A stretch of DNA of 32,829 nt from Rubrivivax sp. (GCA_022842305.1 JALHPY010000035.1:1-32829), one strand, 5' to 3'. Positions 9,276-17,136 are shown, numbered from the stretch's first letter. Notes: a model not told the origin generated them from the letters alone. Made by a program: numbers and translations.

Positions 9276-10055
9276 TTAACGACGCAGAAATTTCTCAACT
9301 TCCGCCCATGCGGCAATGGCTGACTTTTCGTTGTAACCGACGGCGTTGCCAGATAGGCTGACGGTCTTGGCAGGTAAGTCGGAGTTGTCAAAAGCGTGGT
9401 AGCTCTCCGGGTACTTGACAACTTTCACCCGCTCCCTGGTTGGCACCTCAGCCAGCAATGCCTCGAATCGCTCGCAGGGGGCAACGGTGTCGTCCGCACC
9501 GCACAGGACAAGGGCGGGCACGTCGACACTCCAAGGGCGGGCTAGCGCAAGGTGTGGGTAATAGGCCACGACAGCAGCAACTTGTACTGGTTCGCGGCTT
9601 TCTGTCTTGGTCAGGGCGTTAAGCGCCGCGCCGCCTCCATAGGACCAAGCCAGCACGTTGATGGCCTCAGGCTTGACGAACCGCTGTGCACGCAGGTATT
9701 TCATGGCGGTTGCGATGTCATCCGCCAGCTCCGCCGGGTTCATGATGACTTCGCACGTGCTCACTTCCCCCGCGGCGAGGTAGTCCACCCTAACTATCGC
9801 AAAGCCCAACTCCTTGAGCCGCCGCGTCGCGCGCTCGTAGCGCCCTTTCCACAAAGGTGGACTAAACCCCTGACAACCGGGCACCAACATCACCGCTGGA
9901 AAGGGGCCATTGCCTTCAGGCTTGTCCAGACTATAGTGAGCCGCAAGGCGCGCTGCCCGTTCCGTCGGCGCATCGGCCCAGCCGGGTGTATATGCCGTCA
10001 ATAGCACGCTTGGCAGAATCCACCAGCCGCAACGACGCAGAAAGTAGCTCTTCAT
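9276..10055 (-). CDS. Exported dienelactone-hydrolase-family protein
   Basis: Encodes 259 residues. An N-terminal signal peptide (MKSYFLRRCGWWILPSVLLT, cleavage near WADA at about 29) points to the periplasm. The alpha/beta-hydrolase core has AVMLVPGCQGFSPPLW (54-69), the nucleophile elbow AWSYGG with S138, the acid in LCGADDT (D188 or D189) and H220 in YHAFD. True dienelactone hydrolases use a cysteine at the nucleophile position; here it is serine, so this is a general esterase or peptidase-like member. The substrate cannot be predicted. GGAGG about eight bases upstream supports the ATG at 10055. It stands alone, next to a transposase remnant. Confidence 0.85.
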   Translation of the reverse strand: MKSYFLRRCGWWILPSVLLTAYTPGWADAPTERAARLAAHYSLDKPEGNGPFPAVMLVPGCQGFSPPLWKGRYERATRRLKELGFAIVRVDYLAAGEVSTCEVIMNPAELADDIATAMKYLRAQRFVKPEAINVLAWSYGGGAALNALTKTESREPVQVAAVVAYYPHLALARPWSVDVPALVLCGADDTVAPCERFEALLAEVPTRERVKVVKYPESYHAFDNSDLPAKTVSLSGNAVGYNEKSAIAAWAEVEKFLRR

Positions 10056-10124
10056 GATGTCGCCTCCGCAATGCGTGCCGTCGTTGCAGATTAGCGCTAC
10101 GTAAGTGCCTGCCGTTGAGAATAG

Positions 10125-10262
10125 TCAACATCGGCGCGCGGCAAAGCATGCGAGATGGGGTTTGCCGTCATCGGTGGTCTGCACCGCCGCGATGAAGGCA
10201 ACCTTGTTCTCGGAGCCTCGCCCTGTCTTGCCGCCCGAGCGCTGGCCGCCGTCTTTGCCGGA
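10125..10262 (-). pseudogene. IS1595-family (ISXO2-like) transposase remnant
   Basis: On the minus strand the frame reads GGQRSGGKTGRGSENKVAFI followed by AAVQTTDDGKP and a stop at 10125-10127. GGK.GRGSENKVPF(V/I)AAV is the conserved segment after the first catalytic aspartate in IS1595-type transposases. Only about 45 residues remain, with neither the N-terminal zinc-ribbon part nor the later DDE residues, and the preceding sequence belongs to another gene. It marks an old insertion or rearrangement between the hydrolase gene and the coiled-coil gene. Confidence 0.6.
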
Positions 10263-10276
10263 CCCAAGCGGTTTGG

Positions 10277-10873
10277 CTAGCTTGCCTGTGCCGCGTCGCC
10301 AGTGACCGGGGCTGGGGGTGGTGCGTCGGTCTCTGCGCTGGTTGTCCCAAGCCCTGAACTCGCCTTTGAGACCGGCGCCGAAGTTGCGGCAGCCCCTGCA
10401 GAGGACGCAGTGGCCGTATCGACCTTGACGCTGGCTGCCTTGCCCTTCCTGGTCGCAGCGGGCTTCTCAGAAGCTGCGCTGCGCGAACTCTTCTTCGGAG
10501 CCGACTGCTCAGCCACGGCGGGTGCCGGCGCGGCAGCCACTTCAGCGCTCGCCGCAAGCTTCTTCTCAAGCGATTTGACGCGGCGCTCGGCTCTGGCCAG
10601 CGCTGCCAAGGTCTCCTGATGGGCATTCTTCTCGGCGGTCAGCGCAGCAGCTTGTTCGGCCGCGGCTTGCTTCTGCGCGGCCTTGAGAGCCTTGAGCTCA
10701 CCCCGGGACTTGACGAGCTTGGCCAGTGCCGCGACCGGCAATTCGACGCTGAGCTCACCGTCTCGGTCAAAGACCACCAGGTAGTCGACCTTCTCCTCGG
10801 TCAGGAAGTTCGCCTTCTTCGGCAGCTCGGCCCTTCCTGCCTCGACTCGGCTGCGTTCAATCTTCCTTGTCAT
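10277..10873 (-). CDS. Coiled-coil protein with Ala/Lys/Ser-rich tail
   Basis: Encodes 198 residues. The first 55 residues are compact and contain VDYLVVFDRDGELSVELP. A charged Ala-rich coiled coil follows (about 55-110, with ALKAAQKQAAAEQAA and ARAERRVKSLEKKL). The C-terminal 90 residues are a low-complexity Ala/Pro/Lys/Ser tail with basic patches (PKKSSRS, TRKGKAA) resembling histone-H1-like bacterial tails. DNA or RNA binding is possible but unproven. GAGG six bases before the ATG supports the start. The 3' end abuts the IS1595 remnant by 14 bases, so the original end of the protein may have been altered. Confidence 0.65.
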   Translation of the reverse strand: MTRKIERSRVEAGRAELPKKANFLTEEKVDYLVVFDRDGELSVELPVAALAKLVKSRGELKALKAAQKQAAAEQAAALTAEKNAHQETLAALARAERRVKSLEKKLAASAEVAAAPAPAVAEQSAPKKSSRSAASEKPAATRKGKAASVKVDTATASSAGAAATSAPVSKASSGLGTTSAETDAPPPAPVTGDAAQAS

Positions 10874-11088
10874 GCTCTACCTCAACAACAGTTGCCAAGT
10901 CTGCAAGCGTACAACTGCTGGGCCTTCTCCTGGACGGTCCGAAGCAAAAATGTCATCGGGCAGGACCATGTCCCGCGTCGTCGCTGGAGGCTGTCAACAA
11001 TGGGGCAGTCCCGACTGCGCTGGGGTGTCGGAGTGGAGGGCCGGTCTTCCAAACGCGCGTCGCCAGACGCGCTGCCAAAATGGGCAGC

Positions 11089-11316
11089 ATGAGCGCGCTC
11101 GAACTGCAGTCCACCATCACCTGCCCAGTCTGCGGCCACGTCAAGGTTGAGACGATGCCTACAGACGCGTGTCAGTGGTTCTACAAGTGCGATGGCTGCA
11201 AGACTGTGCTTCGTCCGAAGCCTGGCGACTGCTGCGTTTACTGTTCGTACGGGAGTAGGCGGTGTCCGCCGATGCAGGCCGAGGGCTCGTCATGTTGCTC
11301 AAGAGGCAACGCTTGA
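11089..11316 (+). CDS. Small cysteine-rich GDCCVYCSYG-motif protein
   Basis: Encodes 75 residues, eleven of them cysteine. CPVC (12-15) and CDGC (34-37) could form a zinc ribbon. They are followed by LRPKPGDCCVYCSYGSRRCP (41-60), a conserved segment of a small family that I recall from metal-resistance regions of proteobacteria. The function is unestablished; metal binding is very likely from composition. The ATG at 11089 gives a family-sized protein, and longer upstream starts would add unrelated sequence. The next small gene starts at its stop codon (TTGA overlap). It sits about 3.6 kb after the copper module, with unrelated genes between. Confidence 0.75.
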   Translation: MSALELQSTITCPVCGHVKVETMPTDACQWFYKCDGCKTVLRPKPGDCCVYCSYGSRRCPPMQAEGSSCCSRGNA

Positions 11317-11489
11317 GTAGGGAGGGCGGGGCGGTCAGGTTCTTGTTGACAGTCATGTCATTGGGCGCGTTGACGGCCGCACCGCTCCCGGCTCTGGCCT
11401 GGGGCGCCGAGGGACATCGGGTGCCCAAGCGGATGAAAGACGCCGTTGCTGCGGGCAAGGCGAAAGAGGACTTCCTCGCCAAGAGTTGA
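11313..11489 (+). CDS. Short secreted peptide, possibly a truncated S1/P1-nuclease-like gene
   Basis: If started at the TTG at 11313 (AAGAGG at 11302-11307, overlapping the upstream stop as TTGA), this encodes 58 residues. A signal peptide (FLLTVMSLGALTAAPLPALA) is followed by a 29-residue mature part, WGAEGHRV...AKEDFLAKS. WG.(E/D)GH at the mature N-terminus is how S1/P1 nucleases begin, because the N-terminal Trp and His bind zinc, but the rest of that enzyme is missing. It may be a genuine short peptide or a truncated nuclease. A strong hairpin 22 bases after the stop supports a transcript ending here. An ATG at 11292 is an alternative start. Confidence 0.45.
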   Translation: MSREGGAVRFLLTVMSLGALTAAPLPALAWGAEGHRVPKRMKDAVAAGKAKEDFLAKS

Positions 11490-11510
11490 CGGACGCAGAA
11501 GGCTTGAGCA

Positions 11511-11535
11511 AAACGCCGCCCCTCGGGCGGCGTTT
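11511..11535 (+). terminator. Strong hairpin, probable terminator
   Basis: AAACGCCGCCC (11511-11521), a three-base loop CTC and GGGCGGCGTTT (11525-11535) form a perfect 11-bp stem flanked by A and T runs. It sits just after the small genes ending at 11489, on a strand that then begins the subtilase operon. The T-run is short (TTT), so efficiency is uncertain. Confidence 0.75.
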
Positions 11536-11775
11536 CGCAGTCTGACACACCGGCATTGCGCTCGGATTGCTTGGCGCCTGCACCCCACTTTGTGCATTGG
11601 CGTCTCTGTCTGCGAGCCTGTCGACCCCTCATGTGTGACCGGCGGCAGGCCCCCCCAAGTCCAGAGCAGGGCACATCATCAAACGTGGTGTTGTCCAAAC
11701 CCAGTGAATTGCGCTAGAAGGTGCATCGGCGAAGCCCGCTTCATCCGGCTCTTTGCCTTGCTTGGGAGGATTGGC

Positions 11776-13884
11776 ATGTCAGCAGGTAGCACCGGTACGC
11801 GTCGTCTGCACCCGCGGCTGCGGGTCATCTTCAACGGTGACGACGTTGTCAACGCCGGTCGAGCCGAGCTGTCCTCGTGCGTAGCAAGTACGGCAAAGCT
11901 CGCGGCTGGCAGCGCAGTCAGCACCCTAGGTTTGGATGTCAGGCAGTTCGGCGCTGCGGAGCAGATGGCCGCCGACATCCCCGAAGGGGTGCAGCGTGCT
12001 GGTCGGAGAAAGATTGAAGATGTGGGACGTGCGAAAGAAGCGCTCGTCAACATAGTGGTCGAGACCGAGCCCAGCGAACACGGTGAGACTAAGAACTTCG
12101 ACCTTGTTCGGTCGAAGCTTGAGCAGGCATCCGACGCTGCCATGCTGCCTGGCGAGAAGTCGCAAGGGATTCTGCAGCGCAGAGGCTTCTTGGCCGCGCG
12201 CGTGCCGGTTTCCTATCTTGCAGAACTCGCTGACACGCCAGGAGTGATGTTCGTGCACCCGTCTGAGCCGCTTGCGTTGCGGTTGCCTACGGCCGCTCCG
12301 AGCAAAGTGGTTTCCGCACCGGCCGGGAGGACGATTCGAGTGGGCGGCAAGCCTCAGACCGGGAAGGGGGTTCTCATTGGCATCATTGATGTTGGTGGCT
12401 TCGACTTCGGCCACCAGGACTTTCTCGACGACAACGGAGACACTCGCTTCATCGCCATTTGGGACCAAGGTGGGCGGTTTCGACCTCCACCGAAGGGGTT
12501 TGCTCGAGGCTCGGAGCTGGGAGAAGCTCACCTCAAGGCTGCCGTCCGCAATCCAAAGAAGTGGCCGGCCTCACTTGTGGAGAGGCAGTCCCAGATGGAG
12601 CCCGGCTCCCATGCGACACACGTGGCAAGCATTGCTGCGGGGCGGAAGGGCGTTTGCCCCGGGGCGCAGATTGCCGGCGTACTCATTGACGTCCCATTGC
12701 CAGAGGGGGGCTTGGCGCAGCGCCAGTGGACGTTCGTTGATTCGGCTTCCATCGTCGAGGCGATTGAGTACCTCAACAGTCTGGCAAAGGACCGAGGACT
12801 TGCGCTGAGCATCAACATCAGCCTTGGCACCAACGGTGGCTCGCACGACGGTGCCAATGGGACCTGTCGGTGGATTGACTCCTTCCTGGCCCTACCTGGG
12901 CGCGCGATATGCGCGGCAACTGGTAACGCAGGACAGGAGCGTGGCGAAACGTCCGACGACCTTGGCTGGATTATGGGACGTATCCACACCAGCGGCCGCA
13001 TCGCGGCCAAGGGTTTGGACGTCGACCTCGATTGGGTAGTCGTTGGTGACGGGATAGCCGATGTGTCGGAAAACGAACTCGAAGTCTGGTATGGCGCGCA
13101 GGACCGCATCTCGGTATCGGTGCAGCCACCGGGTTCGACCCAATGGTTCACTGTCCGCCCGGGCGAGTACATCGAGAACAAGAGGCTTTCAAACGGGAGT
13201 CTGCTCTCCGTTTACAACGAGCTCTACCACCCGGTCAACGGTGACAACTACATCGCAATCTACCTGTCTCCGAACCTGAAGCCCGAGACCTTCGCTCCAG
13301 TGGCGGGAGGCACTTGGCGGGTTCGCTTGCATGGAGACGAAATCCGCGACGGGAGCTTTCACGGATGGATTGAGCGCGATGACCCGGCGGAACTAGACCG
13401 GGTGAAGGAGATGCGCGCCTTCCGATTTCCCTCCTTCTTCAGCTCTGGCAGCAATGTGGACTCGCACTCGATTTCTTCGCTTGCGTGCGCGCATCGCCTC
13501 ATCGCTGTTGGGAACGCCGACGACCGCTCCGGCCGCATCAACATCTCCAGCAGCCAAGGCCCGACGCGAGACAGTCGGTCGAAGCCAGAGGTCGCAGCGC
13601 CCGGAACCGACATCGTTGCAGCCAGTGGTTTCGACCCGGAAGGCAAGTGGGTGCCTATGACCGGGACGAGCATGGCGAGCCCCTATGTCTGTGGTGTCGT
13701 AGGTCTCATGCTCGCTGTGAATGGGCGCCTCACCGCCGCACAGTGCCAAGGCATCCTGAAAAGGACAGCCAAGCCCTTGCCTTCGATGGACTACTCATGG
13801 AAGAACGATGTGGGCTATGGCCTCATTGACCCAGTGGCAGCCATCAATGAGGCGAAGTTGGTCGGCCTTCGAAACGAAGTGTGA
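11776..13884 (+). CDS. Subtilisin-like serine protease (S8) with N-terminal prodomain-like region and inserted domain
   Basis: Encodes 702 residues. The start is set by GGGAGGA five bases before the ATG. The catalytic triad is D205 (GIIDVGG), H279 (GSHATHVASIAAG) and S632 (GTSMASP), with the oxyanion asparagine N384 (ATGNAG). No signal peptide is visible, so it probably acts in the cytoplasm. Residues 88-165 look like an I9-type inhibitory propeptide (LVNIVVE...LAELADTPGVMFVHPSEP). Between N384 and S632 an extra beta-rich module of about 150 residues is inserted (about 400-545, e.g. ELEVWYG, TWRVRLHG, FHGWIERD). A related arrangement occurs in Csp-type subtilases with a jelly roll. The MBL-fold gene follows after 15 bases and shares the operon. 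The target is unknown. Confidence 0.92.
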   Translation: MSAGSTGTRRLHPRLRVIFNGDDVVNAGRAELSSCVASTAKLAAGSAVSTLGLDVRQFGAAEQMAADIPEGVQRAGRRKIEDVGRAKEALVNIVVETEPSEHGETKNFDLVRSKLEQASDAAMLPGEKSQGILQRRGFLAARVPVSYLAELADTPGVMFVHPSEPLALRLPTAAPSKVVSAPAGRTIRVGGKPQTGKGVLIGIIDVGGFDFGHQDFLDDNGDTRFIAIWDQGGRFRPPPKGFARGSELGEAHLKAAVRNPKKWPASLVERQSQMEPGSHATHVASIAAGRKGVCPGAQIAGVLIDVPLPEGGLAQRQWTFVDSASIVEAIEYLNSLAKDRGLALSINISLGTNGGSHDGANGTCRWIDSFLALPGRAICAATGNAGQERGETSDDLGWIMGRIHTSGRIAAKGLDVDLDWVVVGDGIADVSENELEVWYGAQDRISVSVQPPGSTQWFTVRPGEYIENKRLSNGSLLSVYNELYHPVNGDNYIAIYLSPNLKPETFAPVAGGTWRVRLHGDEIRDGSFHGWIERDDPAELDRVKEMRAFRFPSFFSSGSNVDSHSISSLACAHRLIAVGNADDRSGRINISSSQGPTRDSRSKPEVAAPGTDIVAASGFDPEGKWVPMTGTSMASPYVCGVVGLMLAVNGRLTAAQCQGILKRTAKPLPSMDYSWKNDVGYGLIDPVAAINEAKLVGLRNEV

Positions 13885-13899
13885 TGAAGGGAGGACCAA

Positions 13900-15216
13900 G
13901 TGAAGCTTCGAATCTTTCAATCGTATGCCGGGGACTGCCTCCTGCTTGAGAGCAAGGATGGTGGACATCGAGTCCTCTGCGACGGGGGCACGCCGAAGGC
14001 TATGCGCGACTTTGGCGCGAAGGGGGTGGCGCTCCTCCAACAGGAAGGCAAGGACATAGACTTGCTCTACGTCTCGCACATTGACTCCGACCACATCGGC
14101 GGAGCGATGGTTCTGCTGGAGAATGCCCTCGAGTGGCAGGTCTGGGACTACCACCAGGCCAACGGCGACCCGCCCGCGGTTCCAGCACTTCCGCGACCGC
14201 CGGCTATCAAGCGTCTCTGGCACAACGGCTTCCGCGACCTGGTGACAAGGAACACTGGTGCCATTGAAAAGATGCTAGCCGCAAGCGCACCGGTGCTCAG
14301 CACAAGCAGTGACGTGGTCCTGCAGCACATCGGGCACGAGCAAGCCAAGATTGCCACCTCGATACGAGAGGCGCTGAAAGTCTCCCGCCTTGCGAAGCCA
14401 GACCTTCTGGGAATTGGGCTGAACACGTTGAAGCAGACGCCTGCACACTCAGGCAAGCTTCTCATGGCGCGTAGTGGCATGAAGCCGGAGAAGCTGGGTA
14501 GTTTAATTATCACCATCCTCTGCCCGACGCCTGGCGAGCTTCGTGACCTGCGTGATGGCTGGAATAACTGGCTTGCGGACCCTGCGAATAAGAAGGCAGC
14601 CAAGGCAATACGAGATATGTATGCAGCGGCCCTGGAGGCCGGTTCCGTGGGCGTCGGCATGAGCCCCTTCGACCTTTACGGCTGGGAGGGCATGCCTGCG
14701 TACAAACGTGTGACGGTGCCAAACGTGGCGTCGCTGGTCCTGCTTGTCGAGGACGGTGGGAAGAGCATTCTTCTCACCGGCGACAACCACGCCGACATGA
14801 TTCTGAAGGGCCTTCGCTCTGATGGTCGACTCGACAATGGCTACTACCATGTGGACGTCTTGAAGTTCCCGCACCACGGCGCTACGGACAACCTTAGCCC
14901 GGCTTTCACGCGAGAAATCTCCGCTGACCACTACGTCTTCTGCGGAGATGGAAGCCATTCGAATCCTGAACTGGAGGTGCTGGGTAAGGTCTATGAGTCC
15001 AGGTTTGGGCCGGGGAGCAAGCGAGTGAAGACTCCGGGCCTTGAAGGGAAGCCATGCCACTTCTGGTTCTCCACCTCTTCCTCGACGCCGAACGCATCGA
15101 AGCAGCAGTCCCACATGGCAAAGGTGGAGGCATGGGCAGCAGCAGCTGAGGGGAAGTCCAATGGGTTGTTGAAGTCGCACTTCAACGACGCGCTCTACTT
15201 GGACCTAGTGCTTTAA
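13900..15216 (+). CDS. Metallo-beta-lactamase-fold hydrolase, ComEC/Rec2-like
   Basis: Encodes 438 residues from a GTG with AGGGAGGA five bases upstream. The N-terminus MKLRIFQSYAGDCLLLES and the motif VSHIDSDHIGG (H60, D62, D64, H65) are those of the MBL fold. Later motifs are LLTGD (second metal-bridging Asp), FPHHG and GSHSNPE, as in the hydrolase domain of ComEC-type proteins, where nucleic acid is the substrate. Compared with a single MBL domain it has an extra insert at about 85-270. The chain has no membrane helices, so it is soluble. It is transcribed with the subtilase. Nuclease or phosphodiesterase activity is a family-based expectation, not shown here. Confidence 0.88.
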   Translation: MKLRIFQSYAGDCLLLESKDGGHRVLCDGGTPKAMRDFGAKGVALLQQEGKDIDLLYVSHIDSDHIGGAMVLLENALEWQVWDYHQANGDPPAVPALPRPPAIKRLWHNGFRDLVTRNTGAIEKMLAASAPVLSTSSDVVLQHIGHEQAKIATSIREALKVSRLAKPDLLGIGLNTLKQTPAHSGKLLMARSGMKPEKLGSLIITILCPTPGELRDLRDGWNNWLADPANKKAAKAIRDMYAAALEAGSVGVGMSPFDLYGWEGMPAYKRVTVPNVASLVLLVEDGGKSILLTGDNHADMILKGLRSDGRLDNGYYHVDVLKFPHHGATDNLSPAFTREISADHYVFCGDGSHSNPELEVLGKVYESRFGPGSKRVKTPGLEGKPCHFWFSTSSSTPNASKQQSHMAKVEAWAAAAEGKSNGLLKSHFNDALYLDLVL

Positions 15217-15470
15217 GCGAAACCCGAAAGGGCGCTGTACTCGACTTTGATGTCCGGTAGCACGGAAGACAGCCGGATTCATCGGTACGACATGGAAGGG
15301 CACGCAACCGCGCAAGGATGGAGGGCCTGTCGGTGAGGTTCCGCGGTGCGGGGAGCGTGAAGGGCGTCCTTCAGACCGACCGCGCCAACGGTCGGTGCCT
15401 ACATCTGAGCCCGCTTTCAAATGACCCAGAGTCGGTAGCCCGAGCTCCACTGTCGTCGACGGCGAAAATT
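15217..15470. other. Spacer between convergent genes; no gene recognised
   Basis: This stretch lies between the MBL gene (plus) and the KfrA-like gene (minus). Short frames run through it on both strands, but none has a recognisable family. The two hairpins that close it are listed separately. Confidence 0.4.
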
Positions 15471-15497
15471 CGGCGCAGAACCAAGAGTTCTGCGCCG
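15471..15497 (-). terminator. Rho-independent terminator, best oriented for the minus strand
   Basis: CGGCGCAGAAC (15471-15481) and GTTCTGCGCCG (15487-15497) pair perfectly over 11 bp around a five-base loop. Read on the minus strand the stem is followed by AATTTT, a T-tract, so it should end transcription of the KfrA-like gene that stops at 15521. It may also slow readthrough from the MBL operon. Confidence 0.75.
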
Positions 15498-15498
15498 G

Positions 15499-15513
15499 CC
15501 TCGGAATCCGAGG
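15499..15513. repeat. Second small hairpin next to the terminator
   Basis: CCTCGG, AAT and CCGAGG form a perfect 6-bp stem directly beside the larger hairpin and eight bases after the stop of the minus-strand gene. It may belong to the same bidirectional termination region. Confidence 0.45.
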
Positions 15514-15520
15514 AATCAAA

Positions 15521-15790
15521 TCACACTAGCGCCGCGCTCATCCTGGCGGAGCGGTCTAGTCGTTGCACCCTCCTTGGTCGCCCGCGGCCTCGTGGCTGTA
15601 TCGGTACACCGTGCAGCAACTGACCGTCGGCGCCTACCAATCGCAACTCGACGAGCCGCGATGCGATGGTCGAGTAGCTTCCCCTCCCCAACTGCAGTCG
15701 CATGTTCAGCAGCGTAGGTCGCCGGCCTTCGCGCAACAGTGACACGTAGGCTCGAACCACATCAGTCTGCTCAATTCCTCGACGTCCCAT
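15521..15790 (-). CDS. Stand-alone KfrA_N-type DNA-binding protein
   Basis: Encodes 89 residues. The core reads DVVRAYVSLLREGRRPTLLN and LQLGRGSYSTIASRL, which matches the helix-turn-helix at the N-terminus of KfrA, a plasmid-borne DNA-binding protein (pattern G.RPT...VR..LG.GS..TI). KfrA proper continues into a long coiled coil; here the chain ends soon after with a basic stretch, RGRGRPRRVQRLDRSAR. It is therefore either a small regulator of its own or a truncated KfrA. AGAGGA before the ATG at 15790 supports the start. It is divergent from the gene at 15919, whose promoter it may control. Its occurrence suggests plasmid or integrative-element ancestry. Confidence 0.75.
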   Translation of the reverse strand: MGRRGIEQTDVVRAYVSLLREGRRPTLLNMRLQLGRGSYSTIASRLVELRLVGADGQLLHGVPIQPRGRGRPRRVQRLDRSARMSAALV

Positions 15791-15918
15791 AGACAGTCCT
15801 CTGTAAGCACGTTGCCCGTGCTCTCTGTCTAGCGACCATCGAATTTCGTAATATTGACGAATTGCGTGGCGAGGCCATTAGTCGCACCATATGCATACCG
15901 TCACTTTACGAGAGCGTT

Positions 15919-16395
15919 ATGCAGAGTTCGTCCACGCACACCGAGCAACGAGGCCTCAGCATTGCACAGGGAGGCCTTGACGAATCCCTGTTCACGATGC
16001 AGACCCGAATCGGCATTTCGAGCAGCCCGTACTCAGATGCTGCTCTGGCTCGGACCATTGCCCACGCGGAAGTGGCACTGGAGCGGGCGTTCATGCTGGC
16101 GCGCATCCAGGCCAGTTCGCTGGCGGTGGTCGAACTCTTTGCTCTGCTGGTCGAGAACGCGGCCGAAATGCTGCCGGACCCTTGGTCGACAGTGCTTGAC
16201 CTCATAGCAGCCGAGGAGCGCTTCTGGGTCTATCCGAGCGCCAACGTCGGCGACATCGAGGACGGTCTTTCTCCGGCGTTCGTCCCACATTTGGACCGCG
16301 CAGCGCTGGCCACAGAGTGGAACGGTCTGCTGGAGCATGCGCAGCGGGTGAGCGATGCCCGAAGTTCGAGTGCACAGCATGGGCTGGAAGCATGA
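15919..16395 (+). CDS. Unknown alpha-helical protein of the island
   Basis: Encodes 158 residues from the first ATG of the frame (15919), with GAGAG a few bases upstream; the frame is open to a TTG at 15862. The middle is helical and Ala/Leu/Glu-rich (ALARTIAHAEVALERAFMLA, then SLAVVELFALLVENAAEMLP), followed by an acidic, aromatic segment ERFWVYPSANVGDIEDG. No signal peptide, membrane helix or known domain is visible. It diverges from the KfrA-like gene, which makes regulation by that protein plausible. Confidence 0.55.
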   Translation: MQSSSTHTEQRGLSIAQGGLDESLFTMQTRIGISSSPYSDAALARTIAHAEVALERAFMLARIQASSLAVVELFALLVENAAEMLPDPWSTVLDLIAAEERFWVYPSANVGDIEDGLSPAFVPHLDRAALATEWNGLLEHAQRVSDARSSSAQHGLEA

Positions 16396-16676
16396 TGCCG
16401 GGCGCGGGACCTCGGAAGTCGCGGCATTCATCCTCTTCCGCGAGGTGTGCTCTGGTCCATGTTGAGGCGCATCCACGGAGCCGAGACGGCCGGTGCACGA
16501 ACGATGTCGTGCGGGCCACCTCCGTAGTGCAGAACACGGTCACCACTCAGCGGGCGGCACCCGACAGTCGCTACGTGTTTGCGAAGCGGAATCTAGCGCA
16601 GCTGCCTTTCCAGTACGCGCAGTACCCAAGAGCCTTCCGCCTCGCCTCGAGCGTGGGGAAACGACTGCGTCGGTAA
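16392..16676 (+). CDS. Doubtful small frame overlapping the previous gene by ATGA
   Basis: A 94-residue frame starts at an ATG overlapping the upstream stop as ATGA, the arrangement of translationally coupled genes. The product is rich in Arg and Ser and ends in a basic, aromatic region with FAKRNLAQLPFQYAQYPRAF. No family is recognised, composition is unconvincing in the first half, and chance is a serious alternative. A GGTGGCT/AGCCACC dyad lies a short distance after its stop (about 16697-16719). Confidence 0.22.
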   Translation: MMPGAGPRKSRHSSSSARCALVHVEAHPRSRDGRCTNDVVRATSVVQNTVTTQRAAPDSRYVFAKRNLAQLPFQYAQYPRAFRLASSVGKRLRR

Positions 16677-16839
16677 CGATGCGAACAACTTTCGCGGTGG
16701 CTAGCCCGCCAAAGCCACCTCACTAACAGGCCCGTTTCGCGCCGCGGTTGCGCGCGGGGCATTGCTATGCCTTTGACCTGCGCAGCTTCCCTGGGCATAG
16801 GCGGACCTCATTCTGTTTCCAACAACTCGCGAGCGAGAA

Positions 16840-17127
16840 ATGACTCAAGACTCCAGCTACGAAGCCATCAGAACAGACCTATTGAACGACATGACGAAAG
16901 AGTGCCCCCCGGCCATCGTCGAGCGAGCCAAAAAGCTCTTGGAGGCGTTGGAGGGATGCGCGCTGAAGCCGACCGAGGACAACTGCTTGAATTCGCCGGG
17001 CTTCGTCTACGCGACGGTGTCGACAAACGAAGACGTGAAGAGGTTGACGACGGTCAATGCAATCGCCGTACTCTCAATGCTTGTAGTGGCGGTCGTGGCG
17101 CTTGGCGCGCTTGTAGCACGCACCTGA
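16840..17127 (+). CDS. Small tail-anchored membrane protein, unknown
   Basis: Encodes 95 residues. The first 65 are soluble and charged, with three cysteines (C22, C38, C47), and the last 25 form one membrane helix (NAIAVLSMLVVAVVALGALV) ending in ART. It has no signal peptide, so the soluble part should face the cytoplasm. The stop is nine bases before the next gene, so the two are very likely co-transcribed. No domain is recognised. Short proteins with one terminal helix paired with a soluble partner occur in toxin-antitoxin and abortive-infection modules, but nothing in the sequence proves such a role. Confidence 0.6.
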   Translation: MTQDSSYEAIRTDLLNDMTKECPPAIVERAKKLLEALEGCALKPTEDNCLNSPGFVYATVSTNEDVKRLTTVNAIAVLSMLVVAVVALGALVART

Positions 17128-17136
17128 GATGTCCTC

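Noticed and set aside
9278-10043. The 13-mer AACGACGCAGAAA at both ends of the dienelactone-hydrolase-like gene, like a direct repeat
   Set aside because: Both copies encode Phe-Leu-Arg-Arg at the N- and C-terminus of the protein; coincidence of codons is simpler than a target-site duplication.
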